This document shows positions 47,247 through 55,773 of a stretch of 64,000 nt of DNA, piece by piece (the first letter of the stretch is position 1; the number at the start of each line of letters is the position of its first letter). The notes under the pieces are model-generated. The model did not search any database, was not told the origin of the DNA, and saw only the letters and a list, made by a program, of their open reading frames with translations. This DNA comes from Bradyrhizobium sp. CB3481 (lineage in GTDB: Bacteria > Pseudomonadota > Alphaproteobacteria > Rhizobiales > Xanthobacteraceae): positions 6,406,501 through 6,470,500 of the forward strand of contig NZ_CP121647.1 in the NCBI RefSeq assembly GCF_029714305.1, in the 5' to 3' direction. The position numbers and the translations under genes are program-made.

Positions 47247-48191
47247 CTAATTGCGAACCGCATATAAGGGCGTTCTGACCGTCAACTGATAAGCGGGCTT
47301 TGGCGTCCACATGATTTCCGCAGTGACGCCAAACAAGCGATTGTCGTTATCGTCCATATGATCGAGATCGAACCGGACAATCGGTTGCGTGAAGGGCTGA
47401 ATCGACCCGAGGTTCAGTAGCTGCGCGCCTTCGAATGATTGCACGCCCGCGCGGCCGGTAAATTTCCAATTGTCCGGCCATTGATAATAAGCGCCGATAT
47501 AGGCGATCGTATTGGGTTTGATCTTGACGAATTTGTTGCCGACTTCTGTGACTGTGTACTGAAATCCGGCGAGGAAACCTCTGGTCTCATCGGAATTGAG
47601 AGCGTAGTCGAACTCGATGATGTTATTGAAAGAGGTCGTGCCCAGAGAATCATTGGGGATCGACTGTGTGAGGGTCGATTGCAGCGTTACTGTAGGAAGG
47701 GGACCGCCGTTCTGCTGATAAACATCCGCCTGGAAACCGATGTTCCAGCTTGTGATTTGAAAGGACGACCACCCGGCGCCACCGAACTCCGAGGAATTGC
47801 CGGAGACGCCGGCATATAGGGAGACGCTGTCGGTGACATCGACCGTTAGTGGGACATCCAGGTTGAGAGATTTCGCTGCTGGCAGGCTAGTCGGAAATGC
47901 CGCGCCATTCGATCTCGCCAGCAACAGCGCACTAAATGGCGTTGGACGTCCGAAGCCGAATGCAAGCGAACCCGCCGGAGCTTGCGCGTAGATCGTCCTC
48001 AGGTCGAGATAGATCGCCGGCACTGGCGCCTCAACAGTGGCTCCGTTGTCGTTTGCACTGAAGGCCATTCCAGCCTGGAAGATCAATATCGCCGATGATC
48101 CGGCCCTCAAGATCGATCTGAAAGCCGAAGACTTGGCGCTGCTGCATAGAGAGACGTCCAAGGCGCGACCCTCTCTAGAGACGATCATCAT
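47247..48191 (-). CDS. Outer-membrane beta-barrel protein, unknown substrate
   Basis: 314 residues. After an N-terminal leader (LRAGSSAILIFQAGMAFSA) the protein shows alternating hydrophobic residues and Tyr/Phe/Asn/Gly, such as SLYAGVSGNSSEFGG, WNIGFQADVYQQNGG and TIAYIGAYYQWPDNWKFTGRA, as in porin-like or MetA-type barrels. It ends with a strand (TVRTPLYAVRN). The start ATG overlaps the end of the upstream araC gene by 17 bases, so the two are coupled. No ribosome binding site is seen beyond that. A role in uptake or export of small molecules is an inference. Confidence 0.7.
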   Translation of the reverse strand: MMIVSREGRALDVSLCSSAKSSAFRSILRAGSSAILIFQAGMAFSANDNGATVEAPVPAIYLDLRTIYAQAPAGSLAFGFGRPTPFSALLLARSNGAAFPTSLPAAKSLNLDVPLTVDVTDSVSLYAGVSGNSSEFGGAGWSSFQITSWNIGFQADVYQQNGGPLPTVTLQSTLTQSIPNDSLGTTSFNNIIEFDYALNSDETRGFLAGFQYTVTEVGNKFVKIKPNTIAYIGAYYQWPDNWKFTGRAGVQSFEGAQLLNLGSIQPFTQPIVRFDLDHMDDNDNRLFGVTAEIMWTPKPAYQLTVRTPLYAVRN

Positions 48192-49224
48192 TCGATGGTG
48201 CCACGGTGCGATTGATCTCGACTTGTCCGCTCCTCGACCTCACCCGAAACTCTCGCGGGGTGCAGCCGGAGATCCGACGGAAGGCACGGGCAAAGTGGGC
48301 GGGATCGCCGTAGCCCGATGAGAACGCGATATCGATAATCTTGATTTCGGTATGGCCCAGAAGTCTTATCGCGTTGTTGAAGCGGGCCCGCTCGATCAGG
48401 CCGGCGTAGGTCATTCCAGCCAGCGAAAGTTTTCGCTGCAGACTTCTGACGCTGAGCCCAACCATCTCGGCCGCCTGCATGATCGAGAGTCCGCCCTCGT
48501 CGAGATAGGCGGGCAATGCAAGCTTGAGCACGCTGACGATGTCCGTTCCGATCGGCTGCGGCTCGTTCCTGGACGGCGTTTGCAGAATATCATTTGTCGG
48601 ATTAGCGAGGCTTACGAGTTCCAACGGCACTTCGATCCACGAGGCCTTCTGACGCGACAGGAAGCGCGTATTCGGCCAGAACGACTGCACTTCGATGCCC
48701 GGTGCATAGTTTGCTTCAAACGCAATGACACGCGGTGACCAGTTCGCTCCAGCGAACTGACGGACGATGTGTATGGCGAACATGTTCTGCAGCCACTGGG
48801 ATATCTCGAGGCGCGGAATACCGTCCGTTCCGATGAGCCTGCTGCAGATATTGATGTTCTCTCCGCACGGCTCCATCCACAGATGGAGGGTCGTGTCTTC
48901 AAGCGATGCCAACCGGCACGCGTGCTGCAGCGCGACCAAGAGAGTCGGTGCGTGGCGGACACGTGTCTGCGTGACTTCGCTCAAATGCTCGAATGACGTC
49001 AGTTGGGCTGCGCGAAAGGCGAGTTCCGACAAGCCCTGCTTGTCCTGCGCAGCCACCGCAAACTGGACGGCCGGCAGCAAGGGCACGAAGAGATGCGCTT
49101 TTTCTTCCAAGGAGGTTGGCAGCTGAAATTTCGCGAGCAGCGACGCCGTGGGGCCGCCGATGTTAGAGTGAAGATCGGCGAAAGGCATGAGAAACTGACA
49201 ACGAGTTAGCGGAATAACGGTCAT
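48175..49224 (-). CDS. AraC-family transcriptional regulator with arabinose-binding-like N-domain
   Basis: 349 residues. The N-terminal about 230 residues look like the ligand-sensing domain of the OruR/ArgR-like AraC group (PF12625 style). The C-terminal part holds two helix-turn-helices: LSIMQAAEMVGLSVRSLQRK and IKIIDIAFSSGYGDPAHFAR, followed by the AFRRISGCTPREFR signature. AAGG precedes the ATG. It overlaps the beta-barrel gene downstream by 17 bases. It is the best candidate to bind the tandem repeats near 49827 and 54059 and perhaps the region upstream of itself. Confidence 0.9.
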   Translation of the reverse strand: MTVIPLTRCQFLMPFADLHSNIGGPTASLLAKFQLPTSLEEKAHLFVPLLPAVQFAVAAQDKQGLSELAFRAAQLTSFEHLSEVTQTRVRHAPTLLVALQHACRLASLEDTTLHLWMEPCGENINICSRLIGTDGIPRLEISQWLQNMFAIHIVRQFAGANWSPRVIAFEANYAPGIEVQSFWPNTRFLSRQKASWIEVPLELVSLANPTNDILQTPSRNEPQPIGTDIVSVLKLALPAYLDEGGLSIMQAAEMVGLSVRSLQRKLSLAGMTYAGLIERARFNNAIRLLGHTEIKIIDIAFSSGYGDPAHFARAFRRISGCTPREFRVRSRSGQVEINRTVAPSNDDRL

Positions 49225-49343
49225 TATTACCTTGCCTGCAAATGAACCGCGCAGTGTTCCAGACTAACAGACCGTCAACGCTCTCGCCCTCGCTTGTGGT
49301 GCTGCACTGGTATGCGCGGCGACGACTAACTCTCTTCAAACTG

Positions 49344-49386
49344 TAATTGGCGCCTGATGGCCAGACTCGTCGCCGAAATGCCATTA
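49344..49386. promoter_or_regulatory. Weak third copy of the AraC-type operator
   Basis: ATTGGCGCCTGATGGCCAGAC from 49346 agrees with the left block of the two strong sites at about 15 of 19 core bases (TGGCGC..ATGGC.AGAC). CGCCGAAATGCCATTAG follows closer than in the others. It lies in the divergent space between the araC regulator (minus) and the truncated araC (plus), consistent with autoregulation, but the match is only moderate. Confidence 0.4.
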
Positions 49387-49444
49387 GCCTCGGCGCATCG
49401 GTTTTTCCTTTAGGGAGCATGGGCTTCGCGCCTCATTTCAACCG

Positions 49445-49825
49445 ATGAGAGCAGTCCGCTTGCCTTCGTCGCGGTTGATCCGCGCGGCAATTGTCGCGTC
49501 GCTGCGGCATGGTGACGCAACCCTCGATGGTACCGCCCGCGCACTCAAAGTCAGCTCGCGAACTTTGCAACGTCATCTCGCTGTCATGGGCACGAGTCAT
49601 AGCGAGATGCTTGCAGAGCTTCGCTTAAACATTGCTTGCCGCCTCCTCGCGGAATCAGACAAGCGTCTGTCGGATATCGCCAAATCTCTCGCGTATACCA
49701 ACGCAAGCAGCTTCAGCCGCACCTTCGCGCGTTTGATGAAAGTTCAACCCGTCATTTACAGACAACAGCAACGCGCCCGTAAGCATAGGATGGCATGCCA
49801 GGAGACTCGCGCGATTGATCGCTGA
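49445..49825 (+). pseudogene. AraC-type DNA-binding domain only (truncated regulator)
   Basis: 126 residues that match just the C-terminal 110 residues of an AraC regulator: DGTARALKVSSRTLQRHLAV and LSDIAKSLAYTNASSFSRTF, then the MKVQPVIYRQQ end. The sensing domain of about 220 residues is missing, and I find no remnant of it in the space before the ATG. So it is either a broken paralogue or a stand-alone DNA-binding protein that would compete for the same sites. The frame itself is intact. Its stop lies 1 base before the first tandem operator block. No ribosome binding site is clear. Confidence 0.65.
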
Positions 49826-49826
49826 T

Positions 49827-49889
49827 TATTCCCGATGATTGGCGCGAAATGGCAAGACGCGCGATCTGAATTGGCGCGAAATGTTAAGC
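49827..49889. promoter_or_regulatory. Tandem operator-like repeat A (AraC-type)
   Basis: A left block at 49827-49858 (core TGGCGCGAAATGGCAAGAC) and a right half-site at 49868-49889 (core TGGCGCGAAATG) form a direct repeat; the two TGGCGCG starts are 32 bases apart, about three helical turns. The left block matches site B at 54059-54090 in 29 of 32 bases. Two more short repeats (GAAGA..TATTCGAG at 49890 and 49909) follow. It lies about 95 bases before the unknown secreted gene at 49984, a good promoter distance. AraC-family activators bind tandem direct repeats like this; the specific regulator is inferred. Confidence 0.6.
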
Positions 49890-49983
49890 GAAGAATATTC
49901 GAGACGAGGAAGATATTCGAGCGATTTCAAAGGCCATGTGCGCCGGTTCAAAAGAAAAAGCAGCCCAAAAAAGGAGATTAGCC

Positions 49984-50652
49984 GTGACTTTTCGTTCAGT
50001 TCTGATTGCCATTTGTGCCGCCGGCCTGGCAAGCTTCCCCCAATCGCTCCTTGCTCAATCGGCCGCCGAACCAAAGCCTCACGTTCCGCTCGAGAAATCC
50101 ATTGGCCAGGCGAAGCCGGAAGTGGTGCCCTCCCTCTTTGTCCTCAATTCGCGCGGCGGGAGCCTGAAGGACGGCAAGCTTGTGCTGACGGGCGTTTCGC
50201 CCAATGCGATCGTGTTTGCGGATCGGCCCGTTCGCGCAGCCGGCCATGATCTCACGTCTCGCATCGTCGAGGATTGGGGCAGCGGCAGCGACAACTTCGC
50301 GAAGGACCCGCCAAACGCCACCGTGTCCGGATTCAAGAAAGACGGATCGTCGGTGGCCGACGCTGTGGTCGTGCTTAAATCGCCGAGGCTTGAAGGCGAC
50401 AAGCTGACCTTCGACGTCGACGTGTTGGAAGGCGACCTCGCGGGCGCCGATGGACCGGCCTCGGTCTTTATCGACATCATCGGGCGGCCGTTCACGCCGC
50501 TGTCCTTTGCCGGGGTCGCCCGGCGGACGGCCTGGCGCGGCGCTTTCTATCGTGGTGCCGCCTATGCGGGAGCGGCGGCCGCCGTCGGAGCCGCGGCCTA
50601 TCCGTACTACGCGCCCCGATGCGGATACTATCCCTATCCGCCCTGCTATTGA
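49984..50652 (+). CDS. Secreted protein of unknown function with glycine/alanine/tyrosine-rich tail
   Basis: 222 residues. A signal peptide MTFRSVLIAICAAGLASFPQ, cleaved after LLAQS, leads into a globular domain with SLFVLNSRGGSLKDGKLVL, VFADRPVRAAGHDL, and DKLTFDVDVLEGDLAGAD. The last 55 residues are rich in Ala, Gly, Tyr and Pro, ending CGYYPYPPCY, and may be a loose surface or metal-binding tail. The start is a GTG with AGGAG before it; the frame is open upstream to 49936. Operator-like repeat A lies before it. The protein family is unknown to me, though the first half resembles DUF-type rhizobial periplasmic proteins. Confidence 0.72.
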   Translation: MTFRSVLIAICAAGLASFPQSLLAQSAAEPKPHVPLEKSIGQAKPEVVPSLFVLNSRGGSLKDGKLVLTGVSPNAIVFADRPVRAAGHDLTSRIVEDWGSGSDNFAKDPPNATVSGFKKDGSSVADAVVVLKSPRLEGDKLTFDVDVLEGDLAGADGPASVFIDIIGRPFTPLSFAGVARRTAWRGAFYRGAAYAGAAAAVGAAAYPYYAPRCGYYPYPPCY

Positions 50653-50804
50653 GCCGCGCGGACCAGACGGCATTGTAGCGGCCGCTACCGCTGCCACTGT
50701 TCTTGCAACCTGTCATTGATAAAAATCAAGGTGTCCTTGACGGGCTATGCCCGAGTCTGAAGTCGCCGCCGTCATTGAGAGTTTGTTTCAGGAAAGGAAA
50801 TATA

Positions 50805-52232
50805 ATGAACATCACCCGTCGATCGCTCGCCTTTGGTGGAATGGGGCTGCTGGCAGGAGCGGCCGCAACACGATCGGCCCTCGCCCAGGATTCGTTCCTT
50901 GGTATCGGTCAAGGTCTGGAGGATTTCTGGCTCGCGAGCGACGCCTACATCTTCGGCTATCCACTGGTGACGATGGAGATGACCCGACGGATTATCACCA
51001 ACGTCGCCGAACCCGTTGGTACGCGCGGGCCGATGGGCCAGATGATCAAGCTGCGCCAGTATCCAGACGCCTCATTCAGGGACGTCACGGCGCCGAACGC
51101 AGACACCCTCTACACGACGTCGTTTTTCGACGTCGGAAAAGAACCTTGGGTCCTCAGCATACCCGACATGAAGGGCCGCTATTTCCTGATGCCGATGCTA
51201 GATGGCTGGACGACGGTGTTCCACGTGCCAGGTAAGCGCACCACCGGCACCGGCGCACAGACCTACGCCATCACCGGACCGGGCTGGAAGGGCACGCTGC
51301 CGGACGGCGTGAAGGAGTACAAGTCGGCCACCAACATCGTCTGGCTGCTCGGCCGCATCTATTGCACGGGCACGCCGGAGGATTACGCGGCCGTCCACAA
51401 GCTGCAGGACGAGTGCAAGCTCGTTCCGCTCAGCGCCTACGGCAAGCCGTACACGCCGCCTCCGGGCAAGGTCGATCCGTCGATCGATATGAAAACGGCG
51501 GTGCGCGAGCAGGTCAACCGCTTGGACGCGGTGTCGTATTTCAAGCTGCTCTGCGAGCTCATGAAAACAAATCCGCCGTACGCCGCAGATGCGCCTCAGC
51601 TTGCCAAGTTCGCGCGCATTGGCATCGTTCCTGGACAGGATTTTGACGAAAGCAAGCTTAAGGCGGACTTCCTCAAGCGCCTGCCGGAGACGTCCTTCGA
51701 CAGGATCATGCTCCAGTTCAAGATCAACAAGGCCATCCACGACGAGAACGGCTTTGCCTTCACGACGAAAACCGGCATCTACGGCACCGACTATCTGATG
51801 CGGGCTCTGGTTACCGCGATCGGCCTCGGCGCCAACCGTCCGCAGGATGCGGTCTATCCGACTTCGCAGAAGGATGCGGAGGGCCACAAGTACAATGGCG
51901 CGAACAAGTATGTGATGCGGTTTCCCAAGGGCCACCTGCCTCCCGCCGAAGGATTCTGGTCGCTCACCATGTACGACAGCGGCTACTTCTTTGTGAACAA
52001 TCCGCTCAACCGATACTCGATAAGCGCGCGTGAGAGCCTGAAGGAAAATCCGGACGGCTCGACCGATCTCTACATTCAGAAGGACTCGCCGGGTAAAGAC
52101 AAGGAATCCAACTGGCTTCCGGCCCCTCCCGGCGATTTTATCCTCATGCTGCGCATGTACTGGCCGCAGGAGACAGACCCGTCGATCATCAACGGCACGT
52201 GGACGGTTCCTGCCGCCAAGAAGGTCGGTTGA
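50805..52232 (+). CDS. Tat-exported DUF1254/DUF1214 protein
   Basis: 475 residues. A twin-arginine leader (NITRRSLAFGGMGLLAG, cleavage near ALAQD) leads into the DUF1254 region (DAYIFGYPLVTMEMTRR, PNADTLYTTSFFDVGKEPW) and then DUF1214 (WSLTMYDSGYFFVNNPLNRY, with LPAPPGDFILMLRMYWP). Length is normal for fused DUF1254-DUF1214 proteins, whose function is not settled. AGGAAAGGA precedes the ATG. It follows the unknown secreted gene by 150 bases and is followed by a hairpin terminator and a HlyD-like gene. Confidence 0.88.
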   Translation: MNITRRSLAFGGMGLLAGAAATRSALAQDSFLGIGQGLEDFWLASDAYIFGYPLVTMEMTRRIITNVAEPVGTRGPMGQMIKLRQYPDASFRDVTAPNADTLYTTSFFDVGKEPWVLSIPDMKGRYFLMPMLDGWTTVFHVPGKRTTGTGAQTYAITGPGWKGTLPDGVKEYKSATNIVWLLGRIYCTGTPEDYAAVHKLQDECKLVPLSAYGKPYTPPPGKVDPSIDMKTAVREQVNRLDAVSYFKLLCELMKTNPPYAADAPQLAKFARIGIVPGQDFDESKLKADFLKRLPETSFDRIMLQFKINKAIHDENGFAFTTKTGIYGTDYLMRALVTAIGLGANRPQDAVYPTSQKDAEGHKYNGANKYVMRFPKGHLPPAEGFWSLTMYDSGYFFVNNPLNRYSISARESLKENPDGSTDLYIQKDSPGKDKESNWLPAPPGDFILMLRMYWPQETDPSIINGTWTVPAAKKVG

Positions 52233-52239
52233 TAATTTG

Positions 52240-52277
52240 CCTTCATGCCGGCCCTTGGATCTGGGCCGGCATGAAGG
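52240..52277. terminator. Hairpin after the DUF1254 gene
   Basis: CCTTCATGCCGGCCC at 52240-52254 pairs with GGGCCGGCATGAAGG at 52263-52277, a perfect 15-base stem with an 8-base loop, 7 bases after the stop. There is no T-run, so it is either a rho-assisted or a weak terminator, or an RNA-stabilising structure. Confidence 0.6.
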
Positions 52278-52392
52278 CTGACGATGCGGCTGGCCGAAGA
52301 CTTAAACCACCTTCGCTCCTGCCGCCCTGGCGAGGGCACATGGAAGCCGCCATGGACCGCAGCCATTGGAAACTCTGCCCCGAGTGACCGCG

Positions 52393-53502
52393 ATGCTTAT
52401 TATCCTGACGCTCTATGTTGTCGTGGTGTGGCTCGTCTTCTCGAAACTCCAGCTGGCCAAATGGAGCTGGGGCACCGGGACCGTGGCGGTGCTGATCGGC
52501 GCGTTCATCCTCGCGGTATTCCTGGCGATGTTCAATTACCTAACTCCGTCGGGAAGCTTCATCGTGATTTCCCGCGTTCTGGAAGTCACGCCCAATGTCT
52601 CCGGCCAGGTGGTCGAGATACCAGTCAAGCCGAACGAACCGGTGAGGGCCGGGGCTGTCCTGTTCCGGATCGATCCAGCGCCGTTCCAGTACAAGGCCAG
52701 TCAGCTCGAGGCGTCGCTCGCTCAGGCACAACAACAGGTCAGGCAACTTGCGGCCAACTACGAGCAGGCAACTGCGAATGTCGAGGGGCTGGCCAAGCAA
52801 CTCGCCTATCACACGCAGCGGCTTGCCGATTATCGCAAGCTCGTCGGTGAGCAGGCGCAAACCGAGTTTCGCGTACAAGACACGCAGGTTCAATACGAGA
52901 CGGTAGAGTTCCAACTTCAGGCGGCCAAGGCCGCACAGTTGAACGCGCGGCTCGCCATGCAGTCGGAGATCGGTGGCGTTAATACGACCGTCGCTCAAAT
53001 CCAGGCCCAGCTCGACAATGCCAAATGGGAGCTTGACCAGACGACCATCCGGGCCCCTTCCGACGGTACCGTTACGGTGATGGCCCTGACCGTCGGCGAC
53101 CGCGCCCTGCAGGCGCGCTCAGTGATGTCGTTCATCGTCGCCAACGAAATCGCCATCGTAGGCATGTTCTCGCCGAACGGCTTCCGCACCATCAAGCCCG
53201 GCGCCCGGGTAAAGCTGGTGTTCGACGACGACCCCGGCCGTATTCACGAGGCGGCTATTGCGGAGATCCCGCAGGGTGTCGGGCAAGGCCAGATTGCCAC
53301 CTCGGGGACATTGGCACGGGTGGGGTCGATTGGCGGCGTTAAAGCCTATCCCGCGGTAATTTCCATACCGAAGGACATCGACCGCAGCCAGCTCAGGCTC
53401 GGGATGCCCGGAACCGCCACCGTGTTTGCAGAGAACGCCGGCGTCATTGGCTTGCTCATGTCGATCCTGGTCTGGATCAGCTCTTATACGGCTTATCTTT
53501 AA
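52393..53502 (+). CDS. HlyD-family membrane fusion protein
   Basis: 369 residues. Two membrane helices at the N-terminus (LTLYVVVVWLVFSKL and GTVAVLIGAFILAVFLAMF) are followed by a biotinyl-lipoyl-like hairpin (VSGQVVEIPVKPNEPV, AGAVLFRIDPAPF), a coiled coil of about 100 residues (SQLEASLAQAQQQV and so on), and the second lipoyl half ATIRAPSDGTVTVMA-like with PGARVKLVF. A last hydrophobic segment closes the protein. It is the periplasmic adaptor of an efflux or secretion system, but no inner-membrane pump or outer-membrane channel of the RND type is adjacent. GTG 52384 and TTG 52366 are alternative starts. Confidence 0.85.
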   Translation: MLIILTLYVVVVWLVFSKLQLAKWSWGTGTVAVLIGAFILAVFLAMFNYLTPSGSFIVISRVLEVTPNVSGQVVEIPVKPNEPVRAGAVLFRIDPAPFQYKASQLEASLAQAQQQVRQLAANYEQATANVEGLAKQLAYHTQRLADYRKLVGEQAQTEFRVQDTQVQYETVEFQLQAAKAAQLNARLAMQSEIGGVNTTVAQIQAQLDNAKWELDQTTIRAPSDGTVTVMALTVGDRALQARSVMSFIVANEIAIVGMFSPNGFRTIKPGARVKLVFDDDPGRIHEAAIAEIPQGVGQGQIATSGTLARVGSIGGVKAYPAVISIPKDIDRSQLRLGMPGTATVFAENAGVIGLLMSILVWISSYTAYL

Positions 53503-53591
53503 CAGTCTTCGTCGATGAACATGGTCGATGGGGGCCCATTTCCAATTTTCGGGCTGGTAATCTTCAACTGGCTAACCTCGGGTTTGAGCTG

Positions 53592-54026
53592 ATGTTACCG
53601 GATACTCCATCGATTAGTCAGCTCTCCCTTGTTATTTCGCAGGCGGCCGCACCTGCGTTTCTTCTTGGTGCTCTGGCAGCCTTCATCGCTGTGCTGATCG
53701 CCCGCCTGAACAGGATCATTGATCGATCGATTTACCTGAACGGAATCCCCGACGAAGATTCGGTCAGGTGCCGGCTCAAGGCAGATTTGCCGCGTCTTGC
53801 CCGACGCGCCGCCATGATGAACCGCGCGATCTTCTGGTCCGTAGCGGCGAGCATCTCGATAAGCATCGTCATCGTCGTTGGGTTCGTGAGTGCGTTCTTT
53901 CACATTCAGCATGAGCGCGGCGTTGCTATCCTGTTCATTGTCGCCGTTGCAGCATTTACCGTGTCGTTGGTGGACTTTGCGCGGGAAGTCCGTATTGCAC
54001 TGAGCGAGTTCGATCATTACGGCTAG
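53592..54026 (+). CDS. DUF2721 membrane protein
   Basis: 144 residues. Family marks: ISQAAAPAFLLGALAAFIAV (first helix), RLNRIIDRSIYL, a short loop, and two further helices (FWSVAASISISIVIVVGFVS and ILFIVAVAAFTVSLVDFAREV). Function of DUF2721 is unknown. It follows the HlyD-like gene by about 90 bases on the same strand and precedes operator-like repeat B by 33 bases, so it may be co-transcribed with the HlyD gene. No clear ribosome binding site. Confidence 0.75.
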   Translation: MLPDTPSISQLSLVISQAAAPAFLLGALAAFIAVLIARLNRIIDRSIYLNGIPDEDSVRCRLKADLPRLARRAAMMNRAIFWSVAASISISIVIVVGFVSAFFHIQHERGVAILFIVAVAAFTVSLVDFAREVRIALSEFDHYG

Positions 54027-54058
54027 GACTGCGTCTCGGCGGATGCCGAGCGCTGAGC

Positions 54059-54121
54059 TATTCCGGATCATTGGCGTGAAATGGCAAGACTCCTCCCTCC
54101 GAACTGGCCGAAAATGCTAGG
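54059..54121. promoter_or_regulatory. Tandem operator-like repeat B (AraC-type)
   Basis: The left block at 54059-54090 (core TGGCGTGAAATGGCAAGAC) matches site A in 29 of 32 bases. A right half-site at 54101-54121 (core TGGCCGAAAATGCTAGG) begins 33 bases after the first TGGCG. It lies about 130 bases upstream of the outer-membrane protein start at 54250. A copy this close, ahead of a different gene, is unlikely by chance. Confidence 0.6.
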
Positions 54122-54249
54122 AGTGCGTGCCGAATTGGTTGCCACGCTCCTTGAGGAGCCGCCGCTTGTCGCCAACTGATCGCAATTTGCGTCGCCGATC
54201 ACGCCGGCATAACCGTTTCGCGACACGCTCAAAAATGCTGGAGGGGGTT

Positions 54250-55359
54250 ATGTGGATCGTTGATGGTAGGAGACAGGGACAGTCCAGCAGACAGGGGACA
54301 ACAAAATCCGGAGCTCGCCTGACATTCAGACCCTCGGTCATTGCCATGGTGATGGTGATGGCATCATCGTCGACTGCGGCCGTCCATGCCGACGAAGGCG
54401 GCGTTTCATATTGGCTTCCCGGCCGCTTCAGTAGCCTTGCGGCGACCCCTCAGGTCCCCGGTTGGTCGATGGCGGAGGTTTACTATCACACAAGCGTAAG
54501 TGCCTTTGGCACCGCAGCGGCCGCTAGGGAAATCCACGTCGGCAGAATCCCCGCCACGGTCAATGTCGACCTGAACTTGCGTTTGAATGCGCAGGCGGAT
54601 CTCGTGTTTCTCAACCCGACTTACACATTCGCGACGCCAGTCCTGGGCGGCCAACTCGCCATCGGCGTGATCGGACTGTTCGGGCGATCGAGTGCAGATC
54701 TTGCCGGTACGCTGACAGCGGCCGTCGGCCCGCTGGCGGTAACGCGCACAGGTAGTTTTGGGGATTCGATCACCTCAATCGGTGATCTGTACCCGCAGGC
54801 GACGCTGAAGTGGAACGCTGGCGTGCACAATTTCATGACCTACGTCACGGGAGACATTCCCGTTGGGGCGTACAGCCCGACCCGCCTCGCCAATCTCGGC
54901 ATCGGTCACGCCGCGATCGACGCCGGCGGCGGGTACACCTACTTCAATCCGCAAACAGGGCATGAGTTTTCGGCAGTCGCTGGTTTCACCTACAATTTCA
55001 AGAATCAGGATACGCAATACCAGAACGGCATCGACTTCCATATCGACTGGGGTGCCTCCCAGTTTCTATCCAAGCAGACTTTCGTTGGCCTTGTGGGTTA
55101 TGCCTATCAGCAGGTCAGCGATGACTCTGGCCAACATCCTGCCCTAGGCGGCTTCCGGTCGCGGGTGCTCGGCATCGGTCCTCAGGTTGGCTTCCTATTT
55201 CCCGTTGGCGACATGCAGGGTTACTTGAATCTGAAAGCGTATGGTGAGTTTGCCGCCGAGAACCGCCCCGCCGGTTGGAACACCTGGCTGACGTTCTCGC
55301 TCTCTCCCATGGCGCCCGCCAGGACGGTGCCGGCAACGCGGCGACTAACTACGAAATAG
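54250..55359 (+). CDS. MetA-type (phenol degradation pathway) outer-membrane protein
   Basis: 369 residues from the ATG at 54250, which has a strong GGAGGGGG ribosome binding site; the frame opens earlier at 54127. A signal region (SVIAMVMVMASSSTAAVHAD) is followed by a barrel: GGVSYWLPGRFSSLAATP is the usual MetA/SphA start, and YYHTSVSAFGTAAAAREI, FLNPTYTFATPVLGGQLAIG, HNFMTYVTGDIPVGAY and FSAVAGFTYNFKNQDTQYQN are barrel strands. Family members transport or sense aromatic compounds at the outer membrane. Operator-like repeat B precedes it. Confidence 0.83.
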   Translation: MWIVDGRRQGQSSRQGTTKSGARLTFRPSVIAMVMVMASSSTAAVHADEGGVSYWLPGRFSSLAATPQVPGWSMAEVYYHTSVSAFGTAAAAREIHVGRIPATVNVDLNLRLNAQADLVFLNPTYTFATPVLGGQLAIGVIGLFGRSSADLAGTLTAAVGPLAVTRTGSFGDSITSIGDLYPQATLKWNAGVHNFMTYVTGDIPVGAYSPTRLANLGIGHAAIDAGGGYTYFNPQTGHEFSAVAGFTYNFKNQDTQYQNGIDFHIDWGASQFLSKQTFVGLVGYAYQQVSDDSGQHPALGGFRSRVLGIGPQVGFLFPVGDMQGYLNLKAYGEFAAENRPAGWNTWLTFSLSPMAPARTVPATRRLTTK

Positions 55360-55773
55360 CCACGCGTCACTTTGCGCGTGGTCCAACGTGTATTAGCGAG
55401 AATTGGGGACGGTCGTTAGCCGAATAAACTTGGCGTGCCGACGAGGAAACGTCCGCTTCCAGGACTGGAACAGACGTGGCAAGGCAAGGCCCCCATTTTC
55501 GGCTTTTGGCCCTTTTGCGACCTCAGGAGATATCCGCTTTTCCGCTGCTGTTGGAAGTTGAGCGGACATCAGGCGGCCAGCCGCTAGTATACGGCCTAGA
55601 ACTCGACGCACAGGACTGGATTATGGTCTCGCTGCGCGCCGCGCCCCTCACCCGGATTGCACGGGACGATGCTTCGCACCGGCCGGCGCAATTTGCCAGG
55701 CGCAATCCGTCCTCTCCGCGCCGGTCGGACTATCGCATATGACCTGCCGTGTATCTGCGCAGACGCATCCACA
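55360..55773. other. Intergenic with no gene seen
   Basis: Open frames on both strands are present but show no ribosome binding site or protein-like pattern. Confidence 0.45.
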
